A stretch of 37,893 nucleotides of DNA from Syncephalis plumigaleata. Its lineage: Eukaryota; Zoopagomycota; Zoopagomycetes; Zoopagales; Piptocephalidaceae. The position numbers and the translations under genes were made by a program. Below are positions 22,563 through 36,433 of this stretch, piece by piece. Location of the stretch: NCBI GenBank assembly GCA_025201365.1, contig JAIXMF010000111.1, positions 1 through 37,893 of the forward strand. Reading direction: 5' to 3'. Below the pieces are notes generated by a model. It was not told where the DNA came from. It did not search any database and was given only the letters and a program-made list of their open reading frames with translations. Positions within the stretch are counted from its first letter, which is position 1. Each line of letters opens with the position of its first letter.

Positions 22563-23589
22563 TCATGATTTATCCTGCCAGTATTCCGCTTGTTGTAGTG
22601 CGTAGAAACGCCATTGCAACCAGGCAATCGCTTGCAATAAACAATCGCTTAAATCATCTCGCTTACTGTTATTCATAAAGTGATCCCTTAATGATTCCGG
22701 ACACTTTAACACGTCGTTTCGACTGAGCAACGATGTCACAAGCGTGACCGAGTTATTCTTCTTCTCCTTCGCTTTACGCACCGGTCTTTTACTCGTTTTC
22801 GCGCCTTTCCTTGTTGATTTCGCTCTGCTCTTGCTCTTACTCGTGGCGGCATCCAGTTCGACCGCGTCAAAAGCTTGTGGAAAGTAGCGAGCTACATGAT
22901 CGGGTCGTACACTCTCCACTTGCATGTTCTTTTTACGAAGTAGCGCGTGCAACATGGCTTCAATCACATTGGCGCGTAGAACAGGCTCCGGTATAATCCG
23001 CATGTTAGTGGAACGAAAACGTTGTCGCTCCACCAAACACGTACCAATACCGAGATGTAGCGGTAACTCGTCGACAAACTGATTCACCGCCACGGCATAA
23101 GCACTAGGCTCATACGATGAATCAACCTCAATATTCGTTAATTGCCAGTCCAGAAGATCGAGACTTGGTGTGACAACCGCATAGGCAATATTACGATAAC
23201 CGACATCAATCGACAATATCGGTTGTAATAGCGTGTCGCTATCTTTCTGTTCGAGCATTTTACGGAAATGTTGTCGTAGTCGTTCAGATTGTTCCGTTTT
23301 ATTACCGGTAACATTCAGTCCGCAATGCTCAAGCATATCAGACAACTCTTGCTGACGTAGTTGCTCTAGCCTATATTTCACGTATAGGATAGGATATCAT
23401 ACTAAGCAAACCGACATTGTATATAGTGAATGAGAACACTTACTTTTCAACATTACGAGTAGAACTATACTGACGAATTACTACTGGACTGCATACATAA
23501 TAGGCTGTTTGTTGCAATAGACCTTTATAGCAATAACGAGTCAGTGATCTAGAATAGGCTGAAAGCCTAAAGGACGATAAATAGAACAT
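22563..23589 (-). CDS. CCE1: CCE1/Ydc2 mitochondrial Holliday junction resolvase
   Basis: An RNase H-fold endonuclease that cuts four-way junctions in mitochondrial DNA and is needed for its segregation. Two exons from ATG 23589, about 315 codons. Exon 1 encodes a mitochondrial leader rich in Ser, Tyr and Arg (FRLSAYSRSLTRYCYKG and RQYSSTRN). Exon 2 starts with a SAP-like DNA-binding helix pair (RQQELSDMLEHCGLNVTGNK). The catalytic core follows: LSIDVGYRNIAYAVV with the first catalytic Asp, CLVERQRFRSTNMRI with the catalytic Glu, and KRDDLSDCLLQAIAWLQWRF with the C-terminal Asp pair. A Lys/Arg-rich insert (KSKSRAKSTRKGAKTSKRP) before the last block is unusually basic. The family is characteristic of fungi. 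Confidence 0.94.
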
Positions 23590-23805
23590 TAGCAATAGGA
23601 ATAAAGTAAAACTAAAAAATCCCGATTATCAAATTTGTAATTTGTATATCTTTATAGATTTAGTAAATTACACGTAACATTATTACTCTCATTCTATAAA
23701 ACGATCATATATAAAGAACAACTAATATGCTTTATTAAGACATCTAGTCTCTTTCGACAAATCGACCATTGTGCTGCTTCGTTGTCATTGTGTAGCGCAT
23801 CAGGA

Positions 23806-24753
23806 TTAATCCTTTAAATAGTATTCGCGATTAGTATAATCATTCTATAATACATGTATTGCTATTCCACTTACTTGACGTCCCTTTAGCGTACGTGTAA
23901 TCACCTTTTCAGGTGTACTAAATGATATGTTATGAGTAAGGGAAACCTAACATTCATTGATGTGCATTAGATTGAACTTACATGACATGAACTACCGCGC
24001 CCCAACCACTTAATGCATCACGATCCATGGCACTAAGCAATGCTTGCGATATGGTTTCAAACAAATCCTCTGGCTCCTACATTAAATAAACAAGAGTAAC
24101 ATATCATCATTTGTTAGTATCATCAGTATATTTATTAATACGAAACTACTTACAAGATCAGGCTCCCACAAGGACTCGCACATACCGAACAGATTAGGTG
24201 AGGAAGTACCGCAAACCACGAAATCTTTAGCAAAGTTAATACAACCGATCAAATCCATACCACAAATGAACGGCTGCTTCTTATCGTCCAGTCCAGCTAC
24301 AACTGGTTCCGCAAAGTATGGTCCAAATCTATGATATGATACAATAATGTTTTCTCTTTAGCAATCTAGCCTTATTATCTTGTAATCATTCATGAATACT
24401 TGCCTCTTCTCATACAATGTCGATGATAACATATGAGCAAATGTCTTTGGCTGGATGACACGTTCCTCGCGCATCTTGTACATATTGACTTTGAAACGTA
24501 ATAATTCCGACCTAAATTGATGCAAGTAAATACGTAGGTAAATAATCATAATAAGAGTATCTATTCTGACTTACATTGTTTGTACATCGGTTGCAAGACC
24601 AGCGAGTCCGTAGTAGGTGTTCTCGGTAGCGGGAAAGATCTTTGGGAACTCAGTCGACACCGTCATAGCCTGCATACCTAGACGTTTATCACTGGCGATG
24701 GCAACACAGTTCTTGCCGACCATTGCGACTAAAGAGCCGCCATTATATTGCAT
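23806..24753 (-). CDS. PUP3: 20S proteasome subunit beta-3
   Basis: A non-catalytic beta subunit of the 20S proteasome core. Conserved blocks: [87 protein letters not shown], and [13 protein letters not shown] followed by [15 protein letters not shown]. The absent N-terminal catalytic Thr fits beta-3. The last exon is only 6 nt (23806-23811, GAT TAA) after an AAG acceptor and supplies the final Asp; the ending RQD equals that of the yeast subunit. About 205 codons. The start ATG at 24753 gives MQYNGG, a few residues shorter at the N-terminus than known homologues, so an extra tiny upstream exon is possible. Confidence 0.93.
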
Positions 24754-25077
24754 AATAGACTAGTTACAACACAATACAGTTAGTTGTTATGCAGTAGTAG
24801 ACGATGATCCTACTACCATTGTGTGATTTCAATAGGACAGCAATCCAAGTGTGATGAGTGAGTCAGTTATTGTACGATGCAACGAGAATAGAATAAGAAG
24901 AAGCGGGATACTGACACACATACACACATACACACATATACACATACACATCCACGTCATCATCACTTATCAAGTCATATTGTTAACACCAGTTTCATTA
25001 TTACTACTTTATTGCATACGTTTTATTGACTAAGCGATGACTATTGTCTACCGCATAGTATATACAACTAGACTAGA
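24754..25077. other. Intergenic: PUP3 promoter and CX9C gene 3' end
   Basis: About 320 bp. Contains a (CACATA)n-like microsatellite at about 24914-24951; no gene seen. Confidence 0.5.
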
Positions 25078-25390
25078 TTATTTACGTCCAAGCTAATTAG
25101 AATAATAGATATTATTAATAAAGATTATTCTAGTCACTTTAATATTCAATCCACTACTTACTGAGCGACGCATACACTCTTTAAATAGCTGGAATTCAGC
25201 CTTACAAGCATCTCGTTGGATATTCTGATAGGTATTAACGATACACTGTCCATACTTTGCAGCCTATACGAGTGGATAAGCTCTAAATGAGTGACACGTC
25301 ATCACTATGTCGTATACTTACTTGTACTGAGCACTGCGCCATACTATGCTCAATTTTAGCAATATTCTTGATAGCTTTTTCGCCTTTCAT
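25078..25390 (-). CDS. Twin CX9C mitochondrial protein, NDUFAF8-like
   Basis: A 61-codon protein in three exons from ATG 25390 to TAA 25078. It has two CX9C motifs, CSVQAAKYGQC and CKAEFQLFKEC, separated by 15 residues, the helix-hairpin-helix signature of intermembrane-space proteins imported by Mia40. The order KYGQC and then ACKAEFQLFKEC matches human NDUFAF8 (AYGRC and FCAREFEALRSC), a complex I assembly factor partnering NDUFAF5. If right, the organism retains respiratory complex I. The coding segment is too short for certainty and other CX9C proteins are possible. The last exon is 15 nt. Confidence 0.8.
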
Positions 25391-25571
25391 ATTATCGAAT
25401 AGAGTTGACTAATCCACGTTAACTAGAGAGAGAGAAAGAAAGGAGATAAATAATGGCATATGTATGATTGGTTACGGTTATTGTCAAGAACAACAACAGC
25501 AACAGCAATAAAAAACAAAAATGTTTTTCTTTTGAGATATCAGTCCTATTTCATAGTAGTATTGTTATTGA

Positions 25572-27883
<2,312 letters not shown>

Positions 27884-27974
27884 TAACAACAACAACAATA
27901 AAATAATACACTATTGATTGATATATACTTGCTAATATCCAGTTCATTTTATTATATTCATTCCATGCTTATGC

Positions 27975-28598
27975 CTATTCTTCTACGGCTTCTTCGCCTT
28001 CCTCAGCAAGAAGCTGTCGCTTTTCCTCGGCACGTAATGCTTTATCCATAGGATTCTTAATAGCTGGCAATAACATCCAGTCGTGCTTTAATGCTGCCGT
28101 AATCAATACCGGTTTAGCAGTAGCGTATCGTTCTACGAACAAGCAATATTATGATTAATAGTGCATACCTACATACTATAAAGTATATGCATACCTTTCC
28201 ACATAAGACGACCTTTTACTTCACCGTTACGAAGTTCCTATTATCATCATCATTGTCGGGCTAGTTAGCAACTACAAAAGGCGCAACAACTATTATCGTA
28301 TCACTCACTCCTTTAGTAACCTTAAATTCTGCACTCTCTATCTTATAGCATGTATTCGTCTCTCCATCGGGTCCAACCTTTTGGCGTACATCAGCCTACA
28401 CCATTGATTATCATCTTAGTCATACGAGTATTGAGTATATGGATTGAGCAACAACACTCTATTACTTACTACTCGCTTGCCTACACCATAGTTAGGTTCC
28501 ACGCTGATTAGTTGCAACAAGTTTTTAGGCTTTCTCGACCAAGTGATTGTCGGCAATTCACTATAATTCAAGAGAACACGAGCAGCTACACGCGACAT
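27975..28598 (-). CDS. MRPS34: Mitochondrial small-subunit ribosomal protein mS34
   Basis: mS34 is a mitochondrion-specific ribosomal protein found in animals, plants and many other eukaryotes but absent from budding yeast. Exons from ATG 28598 to TAG 27975, about 140 codons. Matching landmarks are WSRKPKNLLQLISVEPNYGV and GKRVV near the N-terminus (human LLQLLGRLPLFGLGRLV), a central GEVKGRLMWKGR, and KHDWMLLP near the C-terminus (human YHDWRLVP). The C-terminal end is acidic (LLAEEGEEAVEE). Shares a 187-bp divergent promoter with KAE1. Confidence 0.82.
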
Positions 28599-28785
28599 AT
28601 TGGCATTAAATAAAGAAGACGTAGAAGCTACTATAATCACGCTTATAAAAGAAACAAGAAAAGAATCTGAATGAAAAATTAAAAAAAGCAATTCATCACT
28701 CTAAACGTATCACCACCACTCTATTATTCTATCTCCTCCACTTACCTGCTTTTAGTTTGTTGTTGTTATTGCTATTGCTATTACT
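28599..28785. promoter_or_regulatory. Divergent promoter of mS34 and KAE1
   Basis: 187 bp between two divergent ATGs, so both promoters share it. A C/T stretch (TATTCTATCTCCTCCACTTACC, 28722-28746) leads toward KAE1. Confidence 0.5.
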
Positions 28786-30255
<1,470 letters not shown>

Positions 30256-30385
30256 AGTGTGAATCATACAATGTCAATGTGACAATGAAATAAAATAATA
30301 TTGAAAAAATTGAAATCCCATTCCATTTCATTCCCTACTTTTTTCTATTACATTTTCAACGCTTTTATTAAGACTATTTGTACGG

Positions 30386-32845
30386 ATGGTGCGTAAATTA
30401 AGTAAAAACAAAGCGAAAGACTCGCTGGCACACGGGTCAGACTTTGTACCGCTGAACGATCGTGGGTCTGGCTCCTCTCGAGGAAATAGACAACGCGGTG
30501 GACGTGGTGGTGGTCGTGGTGGACGTGGCAATAGCAATAGCAATGGTAATGGACGAGGACGTACACGTAAGACTGGACGATCACAACACCATTCTGCTCC
30601 TGTACAAGGCCGTGGACCGGGTCTAGTAACGCAAATTATATCGAGTCTACAAAACCAGCCTAGTAAAGGACCAGGTCGCACCATTCAGATAAAGAATCAT
30701 GGAGGTCGACAAGCGAGAGAGTCTGCTTATCAGCATAGACCTACAGGACGTCGCAATAATGGCGAGTATTTACGTAAGTTAATTTGATTAATGGATAAGC
30801 AAACCTATTAATTCATGTCTATGTACCTATAGCCATGTCAGATGAAGACGAGGATGATGATGATGATGCCTATCTAATGTATGGTGATTATGATGATATA
30901 CTACATACTGAAGATGAAGAGGATTATCTAAGGGTAAGTGTTACTAATAGAGTATGATGCATACAAGCATTCCTTTGTTTAACAAGTGACATCATTCAAA
31001 TAGAACATCTTAGAAGAACTTAGCATTGCAGGTGGTAATGAGCATACGATTGAACCCACTCTGTTGGAACAATTCATACAAGATAATGCATTCCTTAATC
31101 AATTGAATCAGACTGATGATCCATTTATGTATGAAGATGAAGAAGACAGCAGTAGTGAATCGAATGACTCATCTGCAGAGAATCGAGACAATGATCATCG
31201 TGGACCAATATGGATGCAAGCATCTACAGCATCATCTACAGTAGTGAATACAGCAACGATTACTGAAGTGTCTTCATCAACAAGTGATGAAAAGGACAAG
31301 AAGGATCTATTCTATGTTGATGTTGCGGGAGAGGAGAATACACTCGACAATAATGGCAGTACTAGTGCTACTATAGCATTATCCGGTAAATCTAAAGGCC
31401 ATTTAGTTGTAGAAACGATAGCTAGTGATGAAGAGGACATATCAGATTCAGATGAAGATATACCCAATGTATGGTATGCTAGAGCAGTATCCGATGATGA
31501 TGATGACGATGACGACGACGATGACGATGTGATACCAAGTAATAAGAACTTTGAAGGCAACTTCCAATGGAATGATACGAGCGATGATAACAACAATGAC
31601 ATCGATGACATAGTGGATCAATCAGCTCGTGGTCATCTAGATAGAAAGCATCGATTAAAGAAGACTAAATCGACTGAAAAGTTTGAAGCAATATTGTCGG
31701 GTGATTTCTCACGTACACATAATACAAACAAACGAGGTAAATAATAATGTAGTCAGTATATATATATTGAGAGTAATAGCTAACAAGTAACATTGTATTA
31801 TTGATACTAGTGGAGAGACGAGTTAATCGATCACCCAAATGGATAATGATGTTGGATGATATAGAGGAAAACAATTGGTCGATAACGTCAATGAGGACAT
31901 CCAAGCCAAAGAAAAAGAAACAGAAAAAGTTGAGCAAACTAGAAAGGAAACAAGAACGAAAGGAGAAATTGATCAGTCAACGAGCAATTAATTTACGAGA
32001 GGTCAACAGGTAAGTAGATTACATGGAGGACATTAGTCATTGCTAATCATGAACTATTCAGGACAATACAAGAGTTTATTATGGATCCTACACTACTAAG
32101 GTAAATATCAATCAAGCATGATAATAATATACATTTACGCTAACATTACTCTATAGTACACCATTACCACCAATGGATAAATTAGCACGACGTATGGTGC
32201 ATCAACTGGCATTGCAATACAATGTAAACTCAAAGAGTACAGGTTCGGGTAGTAAACGGTAAGAAAACAATGGAAATACATCTAGCATCATTGTACTCAT
32301 TCATCATTGTCAAATTAGCTATACGATACTGTCAAAGAAACGAACAAGTCAACTGCCAGAAACAAATCGAGTTGTCAATGCCATTATTCGACAATACGAT
32401 AATATGACAAACTACGTAAATCCACACCAATCTAAGTTGAAGAAACAGAATAAGGAACGTGGCAAATCATCATCATTACCATCATCATCATCGAATACTG
32501 GATCGAAATCAGCCAAACGTAAGTGACAATATATACATAAGTATCTCCTTGTTTCTAATCCATTATTATCACTTTCATAGTTCGACCTGGTACAGTTGTT
32601 GGTAGTAATGTACCAGCATTATCAGCAAGTAATCTTGGACATCAACTACTCGCTAAGATGGGGTAAGTTATTTGCTAATAGACAAGAAGAAATGCTATAC
32701 ATGTTTACTCATTATCTCTATCCATTATAATGAATCAAATAGATGGTCACCAGGTGAAGGATTAGGTTCAAGTGTCACGGATGGTCGTGTTAATCCAGTA
32801 GAGGCTATTGTACCGATGGGACGACGTGGTCTCGGTCATCAGTAA
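30386..32845 (+). CDS. SQS1: SQS1-like R3H and G-patch protein
   Basis: Sqs1/Pfa1 activates the DEAH helicase Prp43 in ribosome biogenesis and spliceosome turnover. The N-terminus has an RGG-rich region (GNRQRGGRGGGRGGRG), then a long acidic stretch with an Asp run at 31492-31530. An R3H-like domain follows (PPMDKLARRMVHQLALQYNV and YTILSKKRTSQLPE), and a C-terminal G-patch: LGHQLLAKMGWSPGEGLGSS, and then IVPMGRRGLGHQ with TAA at 32843. Nine or so exons, roughly 670 codons. The final TAA overlaps a GTAAGC that could act as a donor, but GLGH is the normal end of the family. Confidence 0.93.
31492..31530 (+). repeat. GAT/GAC codon repeat in SQS1
   Basis: About 13 consecutive Asp codons (mixed GAT and GAC) in the acidic linker. 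The mixing of synonymous codons argues against a fresh slippage product. Confidence 0.8.
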
Positions 32846-33062
32846 GCTATAGCATTATTATTCTAATATAGTGTACATATCTACAATGGAATATTCGTGA
32901 ATCAACCTATATCGATATTAATACACACACATATATATATACGTACACATCCCATTGCAATCAAGATTTCGTAACATAATACTAGATGGTCATCTCTTTC
33001 TGTTTCTCACTAATAAATTTGGCATTTATTCATTATTCGAAATGCACAATGTCTAAACAAGA
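32846..33062. other. SQS1 3' region
   Basis: AT-rich, with a (CA)n/(TA)n patch at about 32921-32946. No gene seen. Confidence 0.4.
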
Positions 33063-33662
33063 CTAATGAATCAGGCCAGTGGATATTGCTGTGTTTATGC
33101 GTTGATCATGTTTATCGACTAAAATGATGTAACAATGATGTAACAATGATAATGTATTCTGTAGACTTTGATAATCCATAGCACGTACAGGCCATTTCCA
33201 TCCAATTTGCGCAGTTAGCCTTCTGTTATTACGAATAAATAATGATGATGTTAACACTTACCGGCCTTTTGAGCCCCCTGCATTCTGTTTCCCAGCCCCC
33301 TCTGGAGAAGAACTGGGGTGGTTGACGATACAACCCCGGTAATTTGTAATTTGTTGTTTGGTTCCTCGATGTCCTTGTCCTCCTTGTCTTGAATGATTGG
33401 AAGCAACGACCCTTGGATGAAGTTGTGTTGGAACATCGGTTCCACTACGAAGGCATTTGGTGATTTGAATGAAATCCAGACGAGCAACCATAACCCCGAT
33501 TCCACAAACGATACTCGTATCCTTTAACTTGCATGTCCTCTTTATATTGTTTGATGTGTGCATCTAGTAGAATAATGAATTAGTATACTGTAATAAATAT
33601 CAAAGTGTAATGAGGTATACTTACCGTAAGGGATCATGACAAGTAGTAGGACACTTTCTCAT
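33063..33662 (-). CDS. Possible three-exon hypothetical gene
   Basis: Weak evidence. From ATG 33662 a 38-nt exon (MRKCPTTCHDPL and two bases) has a GTAAGT donor. With the acceptor ATAAAGAG it joins in frame to an open stretch (TCKLKDTSIVCGIGVMVARL and onward to about 33259). A GTAAGT donor and AACAG acceptor then join to RLTAQIGWKWPVRAMDYQSL, with stop TAG at 33063. Splice sites are good, but the product matches no family I know and the middle exon is unusual in composition (GGQGHRGTKQQ). Alternatives are a decayed gene or a non-coding transcript. Confidence 0.3.
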
Positions 33663-34559
33663 TGATAGTGTGGGAGCTATGGTTGCTCGATTTGCTCAAG
33701 CACAATGTGTAGGCGATATACGATAAGGTAGAGTGAGTAGAGTGTAATAGGGACGATTGAACTGGAAGATGAAGATAAGTTTGTTCAATTCGTACAAAAT
33801 AGGACCCATATTTATAGTGGATAATGTAACGTTATTCAATATTGAAACTATGGTGAGTGTTGAAGGGACATGGCTGCAATACCAGCATAGACACCAATCT
33901 CATGATGCAGGAATGGTTGGGGGTAATAATGAGCAATAAGGAGCGCATCTCAGAAAGGATTACGTATACCTCTAGATACATTTAGTCAGTGGTGTTACCT
34001 TCAGATGCTCAAAAAAAGAGGATTACGTATACCTCTAGATACATTTAGTCAGTGGTATTACCTTCAGGTGCTCAAGAAAAGGAGGATCAATGCATCAAAG
34101 TGGCACAACTCCAAAGGTTCAAGAAAAAAAGGATTAGTGCAACAACGAGGATCAAACAGCGGAAAGCAACTTATTCGTGATTGTTATCGCTTCACATCCA
34201 AGATATGTAAGTTCTATCAACATGTCTATTATTAATATCACTGATTGCAATATGTGATATCGCTATCATTAACATTTCCCTCAACTGCTAGGGCAATGAC
34301 AACTACTCAATAATAATAGCAATGCGATAATGGTGTTAACAATTGTGTAAATCTGTTTATTAATAAACTGCAAATGTTAAAGGATAACAGTGTTAATTGG
34401 TTGGAAAAACGCTGTATAATAAAAAAGTAAAGATAAAGAATGATATAAAAATGATAGTAGTACTTGTTGTAGTTGTTATATGTCATAGTAATATAGGTAA
34501 AGGTAATTATAGGAGGTTATTGTCATTATCATTAGAGTAGTATCCCATTAGATGACTAT
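33663..34559. other. Poorly resolved region with possible gene remnant
   Basis: About 900 bp without a confident gene. On the + strand, 33750-33810 reads TIELEDEDKFVQFVQNRTHI before a stop, and 33950-34235 reads GLRIPLDTFSQWCYLQMLKK and onward to FTSKICKFYQHVYY. The two pieces could be fragments of one disrupted coding region. 34236-34559 is AT-rich with nothing recognised. Confidence 0.35.
33958..34084. repeat. 63-bp tandem direct repeat
   Basis: Two adjoining copies, 33958-34020 and 34021-34084, both starting GATTACGTATACCTCTAGAT. They differ at three positions in the body, all transitions, and slightly in an A/G-rich tail. The unit length is a multiple of three and one frame is open across both copies. 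A shorter diverged copy may follow to 34131. Confidence 0.9.
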
Positions 34560-35749
34560 TCATACTTGACGTCGTTTGTCATTATTGTGATCATCATCAT
34601 CATCATCATCAAGTGAGATAGTTTCCATGATGACTGATTCATCTACCGCATTGATATTCGCGTTGGATTGAGGATACGTTGCATCCTTATGCTTTGTATC
34701 GATTCGTTTCTCTTCCATTGCCGTGGCATCCATCATAGTGCCTTCATGACTATCGGGTGGCGAGGGCTGACCCGGTGCCAAGTGATAATTGGCTAGGGCA
34801 CGTGGCCATGCTGCAATACAGAACCAGGCAAACAATAGAACGTAGCCAGCGTATTGCAAGTAGACATAGTACATCAAAGCGAATCCATCAAGGAAATAAT
34901 AAAGGAAGAGAATGAAATTCAAGATAAATAACCGAATTACTTGCTAATAATGGAGAAGACAATAATGATCATCACATATCATTCGTTTGTATTAGTGATA
35001 GATTGATATGGGATGCAATTCTACTATGAATGACTTACATTACGTTTGCGTCGAATATCAACGGATGTTGGCAGTGCACGAATCTTCTTCCAACCTACGA
35101 GACCCGATAGAATTGTCATATACAGCGTGAGTATGCCGTAGCACCACATGAACGCATACCACAATTTGAACGACATATAAAGCTGACTCGGTTGTGTCAT
35201 AAGCCATATGGCCACGGCAGCCACAATGGCAAATATACCGTATAGTCCCAAAAGAACGCGAGCAGACCAAACAATTAGTTTATGCGGATAATTAGGAATA
35301 ATAATCTTGACAGAAGATGACCTAATAGTTTTCATAGGATACAGAGAGAGAGAGAGAGAGAGAGCCAGGACAAATCAAATGATATCAGTATAAATGATGC
35401 TTTCGACTCCGCTTTAATTGCCACGCTTACCAGATATGCAATAGACGTGCCGAGACAAGTGTAATACCGACAATGGCAATGAGTAAGAAGCCATAGGCTA
35501 CAGCAACAGCCGTAACGCTATAGTTACCTGGCCATGCCATTAATGCGATATCCGAGCCACATTGTACTAATATACATACGAATTAACTAATTGCTGGTAG
35601 ATGCATGGAATTACAAGACACTTACATAAACAGATGGTCAATAGGAACCAGTATGACTTGGCTCGAGTGATAATGGCATTGGCCAAGAATGCAAATGACA
35701 ATAGTCCATACACCACAAGGTGTACAATAGTAGTGGTAAATATAATCAT
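34560..35749 (-). CDS. Seven-helix membrane protein, unknown function
   Basis: I do not recognise the family. Four exons from ATG 35749 to TGA 34560, about 300 codons. Seven hydrophobic segments fill most of the protein, e.g. TTIVHLVVYGLLSFAFLANA, SYWFLLTICLLQCGSDIALM, SVTAVAVAYGFLLIAIVGIT, LIVWSARVLLGLYGIFAIVA, YAFMWCYGILTLYMTILSG, RLFILNFILFLYYFLDGFAL and YAGYVLLFAWFCIAAWP. The Arg/Lys-rich loop between helices 5 and 6 (KKIRALPTSVDIRRKRNQ) is probably cytosolic. The tail of about 75 residues is hydrophilic and ends with an Asp run and KRRQV. The topology is GPCR-like but no family motif is seen. Confidence 0.82.
35342..35364. repeat. (GA)n microsatellite
   Basis: Eleven or so GA dinucleotides inside an intron of the seven-helix gene. 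A second, broken GA run lies at 35759-35785. Confidence 0.9.
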
Positions 35750-36433
35750 TCGTTAAGCGAGCGAGAGAGCGAGAGAGAGATAAGAGAGGAAAATACCACT
35801 GCTTGCAATAGACGTATCACAAAAGAAGTAGAGACGATATACACAATAGTTTACTATCCAGTAGATAGGTAGATATTAAGTAAAGGCTTAATTGATGTGT
35901 ATCTTTATAGAGTGTGATATACAGACTATACAACTAAAGGCTAGGAATCTTAATAGTAGCAAGTAATGAAGTGGCGTGAGATGGTGAAGACGGATAGAAT
36001 AAGAGAAATACTGGTGGAAAGACAGGCAAGTAAACACATGCAATAGCAATAGCAACAGCAATAACGACCCTGATGGTAGTGGCATATCACACGGACTAGC
36101 TGTGGGGTTTAATACAGGTAGTCACTTCTTAAAATAGATTATATAAATGCTGTTCAAGTCGCATGATTGATCACATTGTATTGTAACAAGTCTGTATTAA
36201 TACATTTGGCCTTTAACCATTAATGACGAATATAAATGGATTCATATTAGATGGGATGAGTGTTTTATAATGACTATGATCTATCCATTACAATAGTGAA
36301 TGACATCATCTGCATCATCGTGTAACGTAATAGATTATTATTATTATTCAATAAAAAAGATGTTTATTATCTTATTTGATCAACTACTATTAGACTGAAT
36401 ACGTGCTCTAAATAGTGCCTTCCTCTTCGTCTT
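35750..36433. other. Intergenic, 684 bp
   Basis: Promoter side of the seven-helix gene and 3' side of ARP3. Contains a GCAATAGCAATAGCAACAGC patch near 36041-36065; no gene recognised. Confidence 0.5.

Noticed and set aside
23745-23805. 22-residue C-terminal extension of PUP3 in another frame
   Set aside because: The family ends at the RQD-type terminus supplied by the GAT TAA exon; the extension would need a frame shift.
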